This document shows, in pieces, positions 35,195 through 45,079 of a stretch of 64,000 nt of DNA. The first letter of the stretch is position 1, and each line of letters starts with the position of its first letter. The notes beneath the pieces are model-generated. The model was not told the DNA's origin, ran no database searches, and saw only the letters and a program-made list of their open reading frames with translations. The translations under genes and the position numbers were made by a program. Source of the stretch: Methylovirgula sp. (GTDB lineage: Bacteria > Pseudomonadota > Alphaproteobacteria > Rhizobiales > Beijerinckiaceae); contig NZ_JBBCGP010000001.1 in NCBI RefSeq assembly GCF_037200945.1, positions 930,001 through 994,000 on the forward strand, in the 5' to 3' direction.

Positions 35195-35241
35195 ACGTCG
35201 GATCAATCCGATGCGAGACTTTGGAGATTGAACGCGGCCGA

Positions 35242-35931
35242 ATGACACGCATCCTCGCGATCGATACGGCGCTCGATGCCGTTTCTGCCTGCGTTTACGA
35301 CGACAGCGCCGTCGATAATTTCGTGTTCGAGACGATCGTGATGCAACGCGGCCAGGCCGAGGCTTTGATGCCGCTGCTCGATCGCGTGGTATCGGACTCG
35401 GGTGGCTTCAATGCACTTGACCGTGTCGGCGTCACGGTTGGCCCCGGCTCCTTCACCGGCCTGCGCGTCGGCATCGCCGCTGCGCGGGCGATCGGCATCG
35501 CCTGCCGCGTGCCCGTCGTCGGGGTTTCGACCCTCGCGGCTCTGGCGGCGCCACTGATTCTCGCGGGCGAGCCGGGCCTCATCGTCCCGGCCATCGACGC
35601 AAAACATGGCAGCGTCTATTTCGCCGTATTCGGACCTGACGGGCGGGCGCTGGTGGCGCCGCGGGTCGCGAGTGTACGCGAGGCCGTGCGGCTCCTCGGC
35701 ACCGGACCGGTTCGCATGGCAGGCTCCGGCGCGCCGATGCTGGCCATCGAAGCCTGGGCGACACGGCTCGCGGCGGAAGTCGTCGGCGAAACCGGCGCGC
35801 CCGACATCAGCTATGTCGCCCGGCTTGGGCTCCTCGCCGATCCGCGTGGGGCGCCGCCCAAACCGCTTTATCTGAAGCCGCCAGACGCCAAACCTCAGGA
35901 TCAGGGCCACCTGCCGCTCATGCCTGCCTGA
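35242..35931 (+). CDS. tsaB: tRNA threonylcarbamoyladenosine biosynthesis protein TsaB
   Basis: Inactive ASKHA-fold partner that dimerises with TsaD for t6A37 formation. Opening MTRILAIDTALDAVSACVYD, then GVTVGPGSFTGLRVGIAAAR, the family hallmark, and a C-terminal KPLYLKPPDAK segment. 229 residues. ATG at 35242 is used; the TTG-initiated frame from 35221 adds seven poorly conserved residues. rimI starts on its last base, the normal tsaB-rimI arrangement. Confidence 0.94.
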   Translation: MTRILAIDTALDAVSACVYDDSAVDNFVFETIVMQRGQAEALMPLLDRVVSDSGGFNALDRVGVTVGPGSFTGLRVGIAAARAIGIACRVPVVGVSTLAALAAPLILAGEPGLIVPAIDAKHGSVYFAVFGPDGRALVAPRVASVREAVRLLGTGPVRMAGSGAPMLAIEAWATRLAAEVVGETGAPDISYVARLGLLADPRGAPPKPLYLKPPDAKPQDQGHLPLMPA

Positions 35932-36428
35932 TGCGCCCCTGGTTTGGCCATGCCGCCACGCCGGCGGTTCGCCGCCTCGGCCCCCGATTCGGCAAGCTCT
36001 GCGCCCACATCCACGCGCAGTCCTTTCCGCATCCCTGGAGCGCCGAGGAATTCGAAAGCCTGCTTGCCGGTCGCGACGTCATCGCCCATGCGGTGAGTTT
36101 CCCATCCAGTTTTTGGCGGCCGAACCGCGAGCCGTCGGGGTTCGTCCTGTCCCGGCAGGCGGCGGATCAGGCAGAGATTTTGACCATTGCCGTGACGCCC
36201 AAGGCCCGCGGCAAAGGCCTCGGCGCGGCACTTCTGGCGGTGCATTTGCCGACGCTGGCGGCGTTACGCGTTAAATCCTTGTTTTTAGAGGTCGAAGCCG
36301 GCAATAAAGCCGCCATCCGGCTTTACGAAAGTTTTGGGTTTCGCCAGGTCGGCGAACGCAAAGCCTATTACCGCGCCGCCGATGGCAGCCGGGCCACTGC
36401 TTTGGTTTTACGCAGGGATCTTGGCTAG
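35931..36428 (+). CDS. rimI: Ribosomal protein alanine N-acetyltransferase RimI
   Basis: GNAT enzyme that acetylates the N-terminal alanine of ribosomal protein S18. 165 residues. Acetyl-CoA binding motif A is ILTIAVTPKARGKGLGAALL; motif B NKAAIRLYESFGFRQVGERK and a C-terminal YYRAADGSRATALVL match RimI. N-terminal 20 residues are longer than usual. ATG overlaps the TGA of tsaB. The stop TAG is the first base group of a hairpin repeat (36430-36473). Confidence 0.92.
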   Translation: MRPWFGHAATPAVRRLGPRFGKLCAHIHAQSFPHPWSAEEFESLLAGRDVIAHAVSFPSSFWRPNREPSGFVLSRQAADQAEILTIAVTPKARGKGLGAALLAVHLPTLAALRVKSLFLEVEAGNKAAIRLYESFGFRQVGERKAYYRAADGSRATALVLRRDLG

Positions 36429-36429
36429 A

Positions 36430-36473
36430 GCATCGGCCCGAAAAGTGTGAAGCGGTTTTCGGACCACCGATGC
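36430..36473 (+). repeat. Intergenic hairpin repeat, copy A
   Basis: Nested inverted repeats: outer GCATCGG/CCGATGC, inner CCGAAAA/TTTTCGG, loop GTGTGAAGCGG. It starts one base after the rimI TAG, in the context TAGAGCATCGG. A near-identical inverted copy lies at 49672-49717. Confidence 0.85.
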
Positions 36474-36588
36474 GAAGCAATAAAGCCTTAATTCCCAGCA
36501 GGATTTGAGGCTACTGCCGTGGCGGGCAAGCCGGATTCAGGCTAAAAGGAGCAATCGGCGCCGCGAAAGGCGGTTGCCAGCGAGGACC

Positions 36589-38010
36589 ATGACCGAAATT
36601 CTCGATTTGCCTGCCGATGCGACCGCGGCCGAAACGCCGCAAAGCACAGCGCCGCGCCGCAAGCTGTTCATCAAGTCATATGGCTGTCAGATGAATGCTT
36701 ACGATGCGCAGAAGATGAGCGATTTGCTGGCGCCTGCGGGCTTCGACGAAACCCAAAGCTTGGACGACGCGGACCTCGTCATTCTGAACACCTGTCACAT
36801 CCGCGAACGGGCTTCGGAAAAGACTTTTTCCGAACTTGGCAAAGTGCGCGAAGTCAAACTCGCGCGTCGCGCCGACGGTCTCGCGACGCAGATTGTCGTC
36901 GCCGGCTGCGTCGCCCAGGCCGAAGGCAGCGAAATCCTACGCCGGCAGAAGGCCGTCGATCTCGTCGTCGGGCCGCAGAACTATCATCGCCTGCCCGATC
37001 TGCTACGTCGCGCCGAAACTGCGCCGGTAATCGACACGGAGTTCCCGGTCGAAGACAAATTCGATTTCCTGGTGAAGGCACCCCGCCGCATCACGCAGGC
37101 GCGCGGCGTCACCGCGTTCGTCACGGTGCAGGAAGGCTGCGACAAGTTCTGTACCTTCTGCGTCGTGCCTTACACGCGCGGCACCGAAGTTTCCCGCCCG
37201 GTCGAGAAGATCGTCGCCGAAATCGAGGATTTAGCTGACGCCGGCGTGCGCGAGATCACGCTGCTCGGCCAGAACGTTAACGCCTATCACGGCGAAGGTC
37301 CGGACGGACGCACATGGTCGCTCGCGAAGCTTTGCGCCCGGCTTGCAGAAGTACCGGGCATCGCGCGGCTGCGCTATACGACAAGCCATCCGAACGACAT
37401 GGATGATGATCTCATCGCCGCGCATCGCGATCTGCCAGCCTTGATGCCGTTTTTGCATCTGCCGGTACAATCAGGCTCGGACACGATCCTCACTGCGATG
37501 AACCGCAAGCACAATCGCGAATCTTATCGTGAGATCGTGCGGCGGCTGCGCGTAGCGCGTCCGGATATTGCATTGTCGTCGGATTTCATCGTCGGCTTTC
37601 CCGGCGAAAGCGACGCAGATTTTGCCGCGACGCTCGATCTCATTCGCGAGATCGGCTTTGCCAGCACGTTCTTCTTCAAATATTCGCCGCGTCTCGGCAC
37701 GCCCGGCGCCGACATGGATGCGCAAGTTCCGGAAGACGTGAAGGCCGCGCGGCTCATCGAGCTGCAGGATCTGGTCGAGACGCAGCGGCGTGCGTTCAAC
37801 CAAAGCCTTGTTGGCAGAACTCTTGCTGTCCTGTTCGAGAAGACCGGACGACATGCAGGTCAGATTGCGGGCCGCTCGCCTTACTTGCAGCCGGTCCAGG
37901 TCGATGCGTCCGATACGATGATCGGCCGGGTCGCGCCTGTCGAAATCACCGGCGTGGGACCGAATTCGTTATTTGGGCGCTTGATACCTAGGGAGGCAGA
38001 GAGGCTTTGA
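36589..38010 (+). CDS. miaB: tRNA-2-methylthio-N6-dimethylallyladenosine synthase MiaB
   Basis: Radical SAM methylthiotransferase that converts i6A37 to ms2i6A37. N-terminal UPF0004 domain with cluster cysteines C33, C69 and C107; radical SAM cluster C184-x3-C188-x2-C191 in QEGCDKFCTFCVVPYTRG; C-terminal TRAM domain. 473 residues. The ATG at 36589 has GCGAGGA upstream; the frame from 36505 precedes any conserved sequence. PhoH follows with a 4-base overlap. In several Hyphomicrobiales a Fur-family gene sits between rimI and miaB; here there is only a repeat. Confidence 0.96.
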   Translation: MTEILDLPADATAAETPQSTAPRRKLFIKSYGCQMNAYDAQKMSDLLAPAGFDETQSLDDADLVILNTCHIRERASEKTFSELGKVREVKLARRADGLATQIVVAGCVAQAEGSEILRRQKAVDLVVGPQNYHRLPDLLRRAETAPVIDTEFPVEDKFDFLVKAPRRITQARGVTAFVTVQEGCDKFCTFCVVPYTRGTEVSRPVEKIVAEIEDLADAGVREITLLGQNVNAYHGEGPDGRTWSLAKLCARLAEVPGIARLRYTTSHPNDMDDDLIAAHRDLPALMPFLHLPVQSGSDTILTAMNRKHNRESYREIVRRLRVARPDIALSSDFIVGFPGESDADFAATLDLIREIGFASTFFFKYSPRLGTPGADMDAQVPEDVKAARLIELQDLVETQRRAFNQSLVGRTLAVLFEKTGRHAGQIAGRSPYLQPVQVDASDTMIGRVAPVEITGVGPNSLFGRLIPREAERL

Positions 38011-39065
38011 GACCATCTGACCGTTCGATGTCGCTGCGCAGCGACTCTTCGCCCGTGCCTCTGGCACCCGAACCGCCGGCACAAGTGACCCTCGCCTTCG
38101 ACGACAACAAACACGCCTCGGTTCTGTTTGGCCTTTATGATCAAAACCTCGCCAAGGTCGAACGCAAACTCGGCGTCGTCGCCAATGCGCTCGGCAATCA
38201 GGTGACAATCAAGGGGCCGCCGGAAGCTTGCGAGCAGGCGCGGCAGGTTCTCGAAACCCTTTACGACCGCGTCAAGCTCGGCCAGGCCGTCGGCCCGGGC
38301 GATGTGGATGGCGCCATCGAGGAACGCGCGCTGCAAGGCTCGCTGTTTCCCAATGCGGATATTCCACGCACGCATTTCGAACAGATCAGCACGCGCCGGC
38401 GCGGCATCGTGCGCGCCCGCAACGCGGCGCAGGATCTCTATATCCGCAGCCTGAAGCGCCAGGAACTCTGCTTTGCCGAAGGTCCGGCTGGGACAGGCAA
38501 GACCTGGCTCGCGGTGGGCTATGCCGTTTCGCTGCTCGAACAGGGGATCGTCGAACGGCTGATCCTGTCGCGGCCCGCGGTCGAGGCCGGCGAACGGCTC
38601 GGGTTTCTCCCCGGCGATATGCGCGAGAAGGTCGATCCTTATCTGCGGCCGATCTTCGATGCGCTCAATGACTTCATGGACCCGCGCATGGTCGAGCGCG
38701 GCATGCAGACCGGCATGATCGAAGTTGCGCCTCTCGCCTTCATGCGTGGGCGCACGCTGTCGAATGCCTGCGTGCTGCTCGACGAGGCGCAGAACACGAC
38801 CTCCGTACAGATGAAAATGTTCCTGACCCGGCTTGGCGAGGGTTCGCGAATGATCGTCACCGGCGATCCGACGCAAATCGATCTGCCACCTGGACAAGTC
38901 TCAGGCCTCGGCGAAGCGGTCGGCCTGCTGTCGGGGCTTGAGGGCGTCGGCCATGTCCACTTCGTCGACAGCGACGTGGTGCGTCACGATCTCGTTCGCC
39001 GCATTGTCACCGCTTATGAAGTGCGGCGCGCCCCGCCGATGCTCGAAGGAAAGCCGCGGCGATGA
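38007..39065 (+). CDS. PhoH-family ATPase
   Basis: PhoH-like NTPase of 352 residues, thought to act in RNA metabolism together with YbeY. Walker A GPAGTGKT at 159-166 and Walker B ACVLLDEAQNTT are clear; an N-terminal KH-like domain covers residues 25-95. The start could be the TTG at 38007, overlapping the miaB stop as TTGA, or the ATG at 38028; GGGAGG 10 bases upstream favours the former. Overlaps ybeY by 4 bases. Confidence 0.93.
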   Translation: MRPSDRSMSLRSDSSPVPLAPEPPAQVTLAFDDNKHASVLFGLYDQNLAKVERKLGVVANALGNQVTIKGPPEACEQARQVLETLYDRVKLGQAVGPGDVDGAIEERALQGSLFPNADIPRTHFEQISTRRRGIVRARNAAQDLYIRSLKRQELCFAEGPAGTGKTWLAVGYAVSLLEQGIVERLILSRPAVEAGERLGFLPGDMREKVDPYLRPIFDALNDFMDPRMVERGMQTGMIEVAPLAFMRGRTLSNACVLLDEAQNTTSVQMKMFLTRLGEGSRMIVTGDPTQIDLPPGQVSGLGEAVGLLSGLEGVGHVHFVDSDVVRHDLVRRIVTAYEVRRAPPMLEGKPRR

Positions 39066-39553
39066 GCACGCAACCGGTCATCGACTTCGCCGTCGAAGGC
39101 GCGCTCTGGGCGAACGCGCCCGACACTCCTGGCTGGGCGGCGGCGGCGATCGGCGAGGCGATCCTGAAGTCAGGCATCAAACTCAACCCCGATGTCGAAA
39201 TTAGCATCCTGCTGACCGACGACGAAGCGATTCGCGAATTGAATGCGCAATGGCGCGGCAAGGATCAGCCAACGAACGTGCTCTCGTTTCCGGCGCCGGG
39301 ATCGGTCGAAACACGGCAATCGCTTGGCGATATCGTCATCGCCTACGAGACATGCGAGCGCGAGGCGGGCGCCGAGCTAAAAACCTTTCAGGCGCATGTC
39401 ACGCATCTCATCGTCCACGGCTTCTTGCATCTCGTCGGCTATGATCATGAAGAGGAAGCAGAAGCATTGGCGATGGAATCGCTTGAACGCGAAATCCTTT
39501 CCGCGCTTGGCATTGATGATCCGTATGCCATCCGCGTTGCGGGCGTCGAATGA
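39062..39553 (+). CDS. ybeY: Endoribonuclease YbeY (rRNA maturation factor)
   Basis: Zinc-dependent endoribonuclease for 16S rRNA 3' maturation and ribosome quality control. The signature HGFLHLVGYDHE supplies the three zinc-binding histidines. TNVLSFP and GDIVIAYETCEREA are conserved. 163 residues. The ATG at 39062 overlaps phoH by 4 bases; corC follows with a 4-base overlap, so three genes are translationally linked. Confidence 0.96.
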   Translation: MSTQPVIDFAVEGALWANAPDTPGWAAAAIGEAILKSGIKLNPDVEISILLTDDEAIRELNAQWRGKDQPTNVLSFPAPGSVETRQSLGDIVIAYETCEREAGAELKTFQAHVTHLIVHGFLHLVGYDHEEEAEALAMESLEREILSALGIDDPYAIRVAGVE

Positions 39554-40557
39554 GCATCAACGGAGACCCGGACAGTAGCCACGAAAAGACCGGTAAGCAG
39601 GGCTTGCTCGGCCGGCTGCGCGCCTTGCTCGGCCTCGGCGGCGGCTCGCTGCGCGAAGATGTGCAGGAGGCGATCGAAGAAATAACCGAGGCCTCCGGCT
39701 TCTCGGCGCTCGAGCGCGAAATGCTCGCCAACGTGCTTTCGCTGCACGAGGTCCGCGTCGCCGACATCATGATCCCGCGCGCCGACATCATCGCCGTGGC
39801 GATCGATGCGAGCCTCGCGGAAGTGCTCGAAACATTTCGGACGGCCGGACACTCGCGTCTGCCTGTTTACGCCGAAAATCTCGACGATCCGCGCGGCATG
39901 GTCCATATCCGCGACCTCGTCGATTTTATCGCCAAGGTAACCGACGGTTTCACGCTGAATGCGCCGCAGCCGGGCCAGCGCGGCTTTGCCGAAATGACGC
40001 TCGCGGAATCCGGTATCTTGCGGCCGGTCCTGTTTGCGCCGCCGTCCATGCCGGCGCTCGATCTTCTCGTCAAAATGCAGGCGACACGCACGCATATGGC
40101 GCTCGTCATCGACGAATATGGCGGCACCGATGGTCTTGCGTCGATCGAGGATGTCGTCGAAATGATCGTCGGCGATATCGAAGATGAGCACGATGATGAC
40201 GAAACGCCAAAGATAGAAGGCGGCTCCGACGGTACATTCATCGCCGATGCACGTGCGAGCCTCGATGATGTCTCGCAGGCACTCGACCGCGATCTCTCCG
40301 ACCTCGTCGATGCCGAAGATGTCGATACTTTGGGCGGCCTGGTTTCGAGCCTCGCGGGGCATGTGCCATTACGCGGCGAGACGCTCACCGCCGATGGTTT
40401 TCAGTTTGAAGTTCTCGATGCTGATCCGCGCCGTGTGAAGCGCATCAAGATTCGACGGATTACGTCCGAGCAACCGGCTCTGCCCGAATCTCGCAACCCT
40501 GCGAATGAGGCGGAGGCACCGCAAGGCGGTCTTAGCGAAGCGGCAAAAAGCCGGTAG
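39550..40557 (+). CDS. CorC-type CBS domain protein (hemolysin family)
   Basis: 335 residues with two CBS domains (about 75-200) followed by a CorC_HlyC FAD-like domain; the DUF21 membrane domain of CorB-type proteins is absent, so it is soluble. Segments VRVADIMIPRADIIAVAID and LVIDEYGGTDGLASIEDVVE are characteristic. Proposed roles are magnesium/cobalt efflux and membrane homeostasis. Between ybeY and lnt, as in many Proteobacteria. Proline- and glutamate-rich tail. Confidence 0.93.
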   Translation: MSINGDPDSSHEKTGKQGLLGRLRALLGLGGGSLREDVQEAIEEITEASGFSALEREMLANVLSLHEVRVADIMIPRADIIAVAIDASLAEVLETFRTAGHSRLPVYAENLDDPRGMVHIRDLVDFIAKVTDGFTLNAPQPGQRGFAEMTLAESGILRPVLFAPPSMPALDLLVKMQATRTHMALVIDEYGGTDGLASIEDVVEMIVGDIEDEHDDDETPKIEGGSDGTFIADARASLDDVSQALDRDLSDLVDAEDVDTLGGLVSSLAGHVPLRGETLTADGFQFEVLDADPRRVKRIKIRRITSEQPALPESRNPANEAEAPQGGLSEAAKSR

Positions 40558-40610
40558 ATTGCATCGATTCGTCCATCCGCCTTCCGTCGATTTTCAGCTC
40601 CGCGAGACAC

Positions 40611-42239
40611 ATGTTTTCAGCCGCCGAATTTGTCATCCTTGCCGGCGGCTGGCGACGCCGATTCATTGGATTCCTTGGTGGAGCTTGCGGCGCGTTGGCG
40701 CTCGCCCCGGCTGATTTTCTGGTGGCGATGATTGTGCCGATGACGATCGCCGTCTGGCTGATCGACGGCGCGGCGGAAGCAAAGCAGGCGCCCGGCGCAA
40801 AGCTGCGTTCCGCCGCCGTGCGCAATGCGTTCACCGCCGGCTGGTGGTGGGGCTTTGGCTATTTCGTCGCCGGCTTCTGGTGGCTCGGCGCGGCTTTTCT
40901 AGTCGAGCCGCAAGATTTCGTCTGGGCGATGCCGCTCGGTATTTTCGGGCTGCCCGCGTTTCTCGCACTTTTCCCGGCATTGGGATTTGCACTTGCGCGT
41001 CTTGGCTGGTCGGCGGGACCGAGCCGCATTCTCATGCTTGCGGCCGCACTCGGCTTCAGCGAATGGCTGCGTGAGCATGTTCTCACAGGCTTTCCGTGGA
41101 ACGATTATGGGATGGCGCTTGGCGACCATCTCCTACTGGCGCAATTCGCATCCATCGGCGGATTGCCAGCGCTGAACGTTCTCACGGTGGCGATCTTTGC
41201 GGCGCCGGCGCTTTTGGCGGATGCACCGTGGAGAGGAGGGCGACGCCTTCCGGCCGGCCTTGTTGTCGCCATCGGCGCATTTCTCGGCCTCTGCGTTTTC
41301 GGCGCTGTGCGTCTCGCGTCACCGATGCCGCGCGATCTGCCAGGTGTAAAAGTTCGCCTGATACAGCCCAATGTCGCAGAGGACGAAAACTTCACCGCAG
41401 CGCATAAGGATGAGATCGTTGCGCATTATCTCGCACTATCCGATCGCGCGACGAGCCCAGAACATACTGGGCTTGCAGATGTCAGCCTGTTGATCTGGCC
41501 CGAGTCCGCCTTTCCTTTCATCCTGACGGAAGACCCGCAAGCACTCGCGACGATTGGCAATGCATTGCCGCCAAATGCAACGCTCGTCACAGGCGCGGCT
41601 CGCATCGGCATCGTCAGTCGCGCCGACAAGGAATATCCGGCTTATTTCAATTCCATGCTGGCGATCGCCCACGGCGGCATCATTCTCGACACTTACGATA
41701 AAGTGCATCTGGTGCCGTTCGGCGAATATCTGCCGTATGAATCCGCGTTCCGGCATCTGGGCTTACATCACTTCGTTCATATCCCGGGCGGTTTCGCGCC
41801 GGGCGCCGCGCATCGGCTGATGAACCTGCCAGGCCTGCCGCCCGTGATGGCGCTCATCTGCTATGAAGCGATCTTCCCCGAAGAAGCTTTGCCGTTGGGC
41901 TTGCCACCTGGCACCGAGCCCGGCTTCATCATCAATGTCACCAACGATGCATGGTTCGGCAATACCGCAGGGCCCTATCAGCATATGGCGCAAGCGCGGC
42001 TTTTGACGATCGAGCAAGGCTTGCCGATGCTACGCGATGCCAATACCGGTATCTCGGCGATCATCGATCCCTACGGTCGTGTGCTGCAACACCTCGGCGT
42101 GCAAACCGAGGGTGTTATTGATGGTAAATTACCCGCTAAAATTGCATCGCCGCCATTTGCAAAGGCTCCGTTTCTTGCAGGAATTCTGGCGTGGGCTTTA
42201 AGTTTGTTTGCGTCGCTTCTCGTACGATCGATTGTTTGA
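40611..42239 (+). CDS. lnt: Apolipoprotein N-acyltransferase
   Basis: Adds the third acyl chain to the N-terminal cysteine of lipoproteins in the inner membrane. 542 residues: about seven N-terminal transmembrane helices, then a nitrilase-fold domain with the catalytic Glu in WPESAFPF, Lys in YDKVHLVPFGEYLP, and Cys in LICYEAIFPEE. Last helix near 520-540. ATG at 40611. Lgt, the first lipoprotein enzyme, is at 50.6 kb. Confidence 0.95.
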   Translation: MFSAAEFVILAGGWRRRFIGFLGGACGALALAPADFLVAMIVPMTIAVWLIDGAAEAKQAPGAKLRSAAVRNAFTAGWWWGFGYFVAGFWWLGAAFLVEPQDFVWAMPLGIFGLPAFLALFPALGFALARLGWSAGPSRILMLAAALGFSEWLREHVLTGFPWNDYGMALGDHLLLAQFASIGGLPALNVLTVAIFAAPALLADAPWRGGRRLPAGLVVAIGAFLGLCVFGAVRLASPMPRDLPGVKVRLIQPNVAEDENFTAAHKDEIVAHYLALSDRATSPEHTGLADVSLLIWPESAFPFILTEDPQALATIGNALPPNATLVTGAARIGIVSRADKEYPAYFNSMLAIAHGGIILDTYDKVHLVPFGEYLPYESAFRHLGLHHFVHIPGGFAPGAAHRLMNLPGLPPVMALICYEAIFPEEALPLGLPPGTEPGFIINVTNDAWFGNTAGPYQHMAQARLLTIEQGLPMLRDANTGISAIIDPYGRVLQHLGVQTEGVIDGKLPAKIASPPFAKAPFLAGILAWALSLFASLLVRSIV

Positions 42240-42308
42240 CAACCGTGGACAACGCGGTTTTATATGAGAAAATCTGCCGTGGGGGCGAGAACGAAACGAT
42301 ACAATAAG

Positions 42309-42326
42309 CTCGCGATAGATCGCGAG
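42309..42326. promoter_or_regulatory. Palindrome upstream of the XRE regulator gene
   Basis: CTCGCGATAGATCGCGAG: two perfect 8-base arms around AG, in the 235-base gap between lnt and the XRE gene. May be a hairpin or an operator. No other element in the gap is convincing; one 64-codon frame there lacks a ribosome site. Confidence 0.35.
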
Positions 42327-42474
42327 ACTGACATCGCGTTTCTGTCGCGGCTCCACCATCACGAGAAACCAGCCCGCATACACCGGCTTCGTCATGGCCA
42401 TTTCGGCAATATCAACATTATTTACGATGCGCGCCGAACCCGTACCCCGCAGAAGTAAAAGGAAAAGGTGACTT

Positions 42475-42942
42475 GTGAAGAAGGCTCCGAATCCGATTGA
42501 TCGTCATGTCGGCAGCCGGGTTCGTATGCGCCGTGTCCTTCTCGGAATGAGCCAGGAAAAACTTGGCGAAGCGTTGGGATTAACGTTTCAGCAAGTCCAG
42601 AAATACGAAAAAGGCACGAACCGTATTGGTGCCAGCCGTCTGCAACAGATTTCGCGTACGCTGAATGTCCCGCCGTCGTTCTTTTTTGACGGCGCGCCTC
42701 TGCCAGACGAACAGACAGGGGAAAACGGCGCCACGCAATTCGCTGTCGCCGAGCCTTCAAACTCGACTTTCGTGATCGACTTCATCGCCTCGGCAGAGGG
42801 CCTGCATCTCAACAAGGCTTTCGCGCGTATTCAAGATCCAAAAGTGCGCAAACGGATCATCGATCTCGTTACGAGCCTCGCGGGTGATGACCCACCCGCA
42901 CCGCTTGCGGGTAAAAAAGTGGAAGAAGAGACGAAGCCTTAG
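42475..42942 (+). CDS. XRE-family helix-turn-helix transcriptional regulator
   Basis: 155 residues. Cro/CI-type HTH near residues 12-65 with GMSQEKLGEALGLTFQQVQK, then a linker and a C-terminal helical part. The gene begins with GTG at 42475 after AAGGAAAAGG. Homologues sit before metK in many Hyphomicrobiales (PhrR-like) and can respond to acid stress; target genes here are unknown. The gap to metK contains a palindrome and a repeated half-site that may be its operator. Confidence 0.9.
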   Translation: MKKAPNPIDRHVGSRVRMRRVLLGMSQEKLGEALGLTFQQVQKYEKGTNRIGASRLQQISRTLNVPPSFFFDGAPLPDEQTGENGATQFAVAEPSNSTFVIDFIASAEGLHLNKAFARIQDPKVRKRIIDLVTSLAGDDPPAPLAGKKVEEETKP

Positions 42943-42962
42943 GCTAGATGGCCAGGGTACCA

Positions 42963-42976
42963 TTCGTTATAACGAA
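42963..42976. promoter_or_regulatory. Perfect palindrome in the metK upstream region
   Basis: TTCGTTATAACGAA is a 14-base perfect palindrome, 20 bases after the XRE stop codon and 132 bases before metK. The extended half TAACGAACG (42970-42978) recurs at 43001-43009. Confidence 0.55.
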
Positions 42977-43000
42977 CGCTTCCTGCCGAAAAGCTTGACC

Positions 43001-43009
43001 TAACGAACG
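43001..43009. promoter_or_regulatory. Direct repeat of the palindrome half-site
   Basis: TAACGAACG is identical to 42970-42978. The start-to-start distance of 31 bases is about three turns of B-DNA, so proteins at the two sites would lie on the same helix face. Confidence 0.45.
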
Positions 43010-43107
43010 GATTGGCTGAAAGTTGATCTAATCGCTTGGCCTGTGTCTCCCACTGTGGCCGAGAGGATTTCACCCTTTTGAGGCACTTGGCGACTCTGGA
43101 GTATTTC

Positions 43108-44304
<1,197 letters not shown>

Positions 44305-44337
44305 GCGACGTTTCGCCAAGCACACGCGACATAGCAC

Positions 44338-45027
44338 ATGATCGACGAACATCCCCTTGCGACGCGGCTTTACGGGCGCCGCAAGGGCAAAAAGCTCAGC
44401 GCCCTGCAGGTCAATCTGCGCGAAACTCTCCTGCCGCGCCTCGCGCTTGATCCGGCGCAGCCGATCATGTCGGCACCCGGCTTGTTTCCAAACGCGCCAC
44501 GCGACATCTGGCTCGAAATTGGTTTTGGCGGCGGCGAACATCTGGCCGCTGAAGCGGCGGCGCATCCCGACGAGGGATTCATCGGCTGCGAATTTTTCGA
44601 AAATGGCGTCGTCAAGGTTTTGACGCTGATCGCTCACAAAGACCTCGATAACGTCCGTCTCTATCAAGGCGACGCTGGCGCCATCATCGAAGCTCTGCCG
44701 CCACAGAGCCTCGCCGGCGCCTATCTGCTTTATCCGGACCCCTGGCCGAAGCGACGCCAACGCAAACGCCGTTTTCTCTCCGACACGATGCTAAAACGTC
44801 TCGCACGCATCATGCGCCCCGGCGCGGAAATCCGCTTCGCCACCGACATCGACGACAATGCCGGCTGGACGCTGGCGCGTGTATTGGAATCGCCTGATTT
44901 CGAGTGGGGCGCGCAATCGGTGTGCGATTGGCGCGAACCATGGTCCGGCTGGGCCTCGACTCGCTACGAGGCGAAGGCGCTCGCAGCGGAGCGCACGCCG
45001 GTCTATCTCACGTTCGTGCGGACATAG
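44338..45027 (+). CDS. trmB: tRNA (guanine-N7-)-methyltransferase TrmB
   Basis: Adds m7G46 to tRNA. 229 residues. YGRRKGKKLSALQ at the start, SAM motif WLEIGFGGGEHLAAEAAAHP, FIGCEFFENGV, and the family-specific YPDPWPKRRQRKRRFLS are all present; the last is the TrmB fingerprint. The ATG at 44338 follows metK. Stop TAG belongs to the start of a hairpin repeat at 45029. Confidence 0.96.
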   Translation: MIDEHPLATRLYGRRKGKKLSALQVNLRETLLPRLALDPAQPIMSAPGLFPNAPRDIWLEIGFGGGEHLAAEAAAHPDEGFIGCEFFENGVVKVLTLIAHKDLDNVRLYQGDAGAIIEALPPQSLAGAYLLYPDPWPKRRQRKRRFLSDTMLKRLARIMRPGAEIRFATDIDDNAGWTLARVLESPDFEWGAQSVCDWREPWSGWASTRYEAKALAAERTPVYLTFVRT

Positions 45028-45028
45028 A

Positions 45029-45072
45029 GCGTTTTCGAGCGAAATGGAAACCGGTTCGCGTGAAGAAAACGC
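45029..45072 (+). repeat. Intergenic hairpin repeat, copy C (variant)
   Basis: Outer arms GCGTTTTC/GAAAACGC, inner GCGAA/TTCGC, loop ATGGAAACCGG. It begins one base after the trmB TAG (TAGAGCGTTTTC) and lies between two convergent genes. Same plan as copies A and B, but with different stem bases. Confidence 0.8.
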
Positions 45073-45079
45073 GTTAAAA

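Noticed and set aside
42264..42458. Possible 64-codon gene between lnt and the XRE gene
   Set aside because: No ribosome site and no recognisable protein features; the stretch also carries a palindrome.
42943..43107. SAM riboswitch ahead of metK
   Set aside because: I looked for SAM-II or SAM/SAH-type cores and pseudoknot arms; only a DNA palindrome and a repeated half-site are visible.
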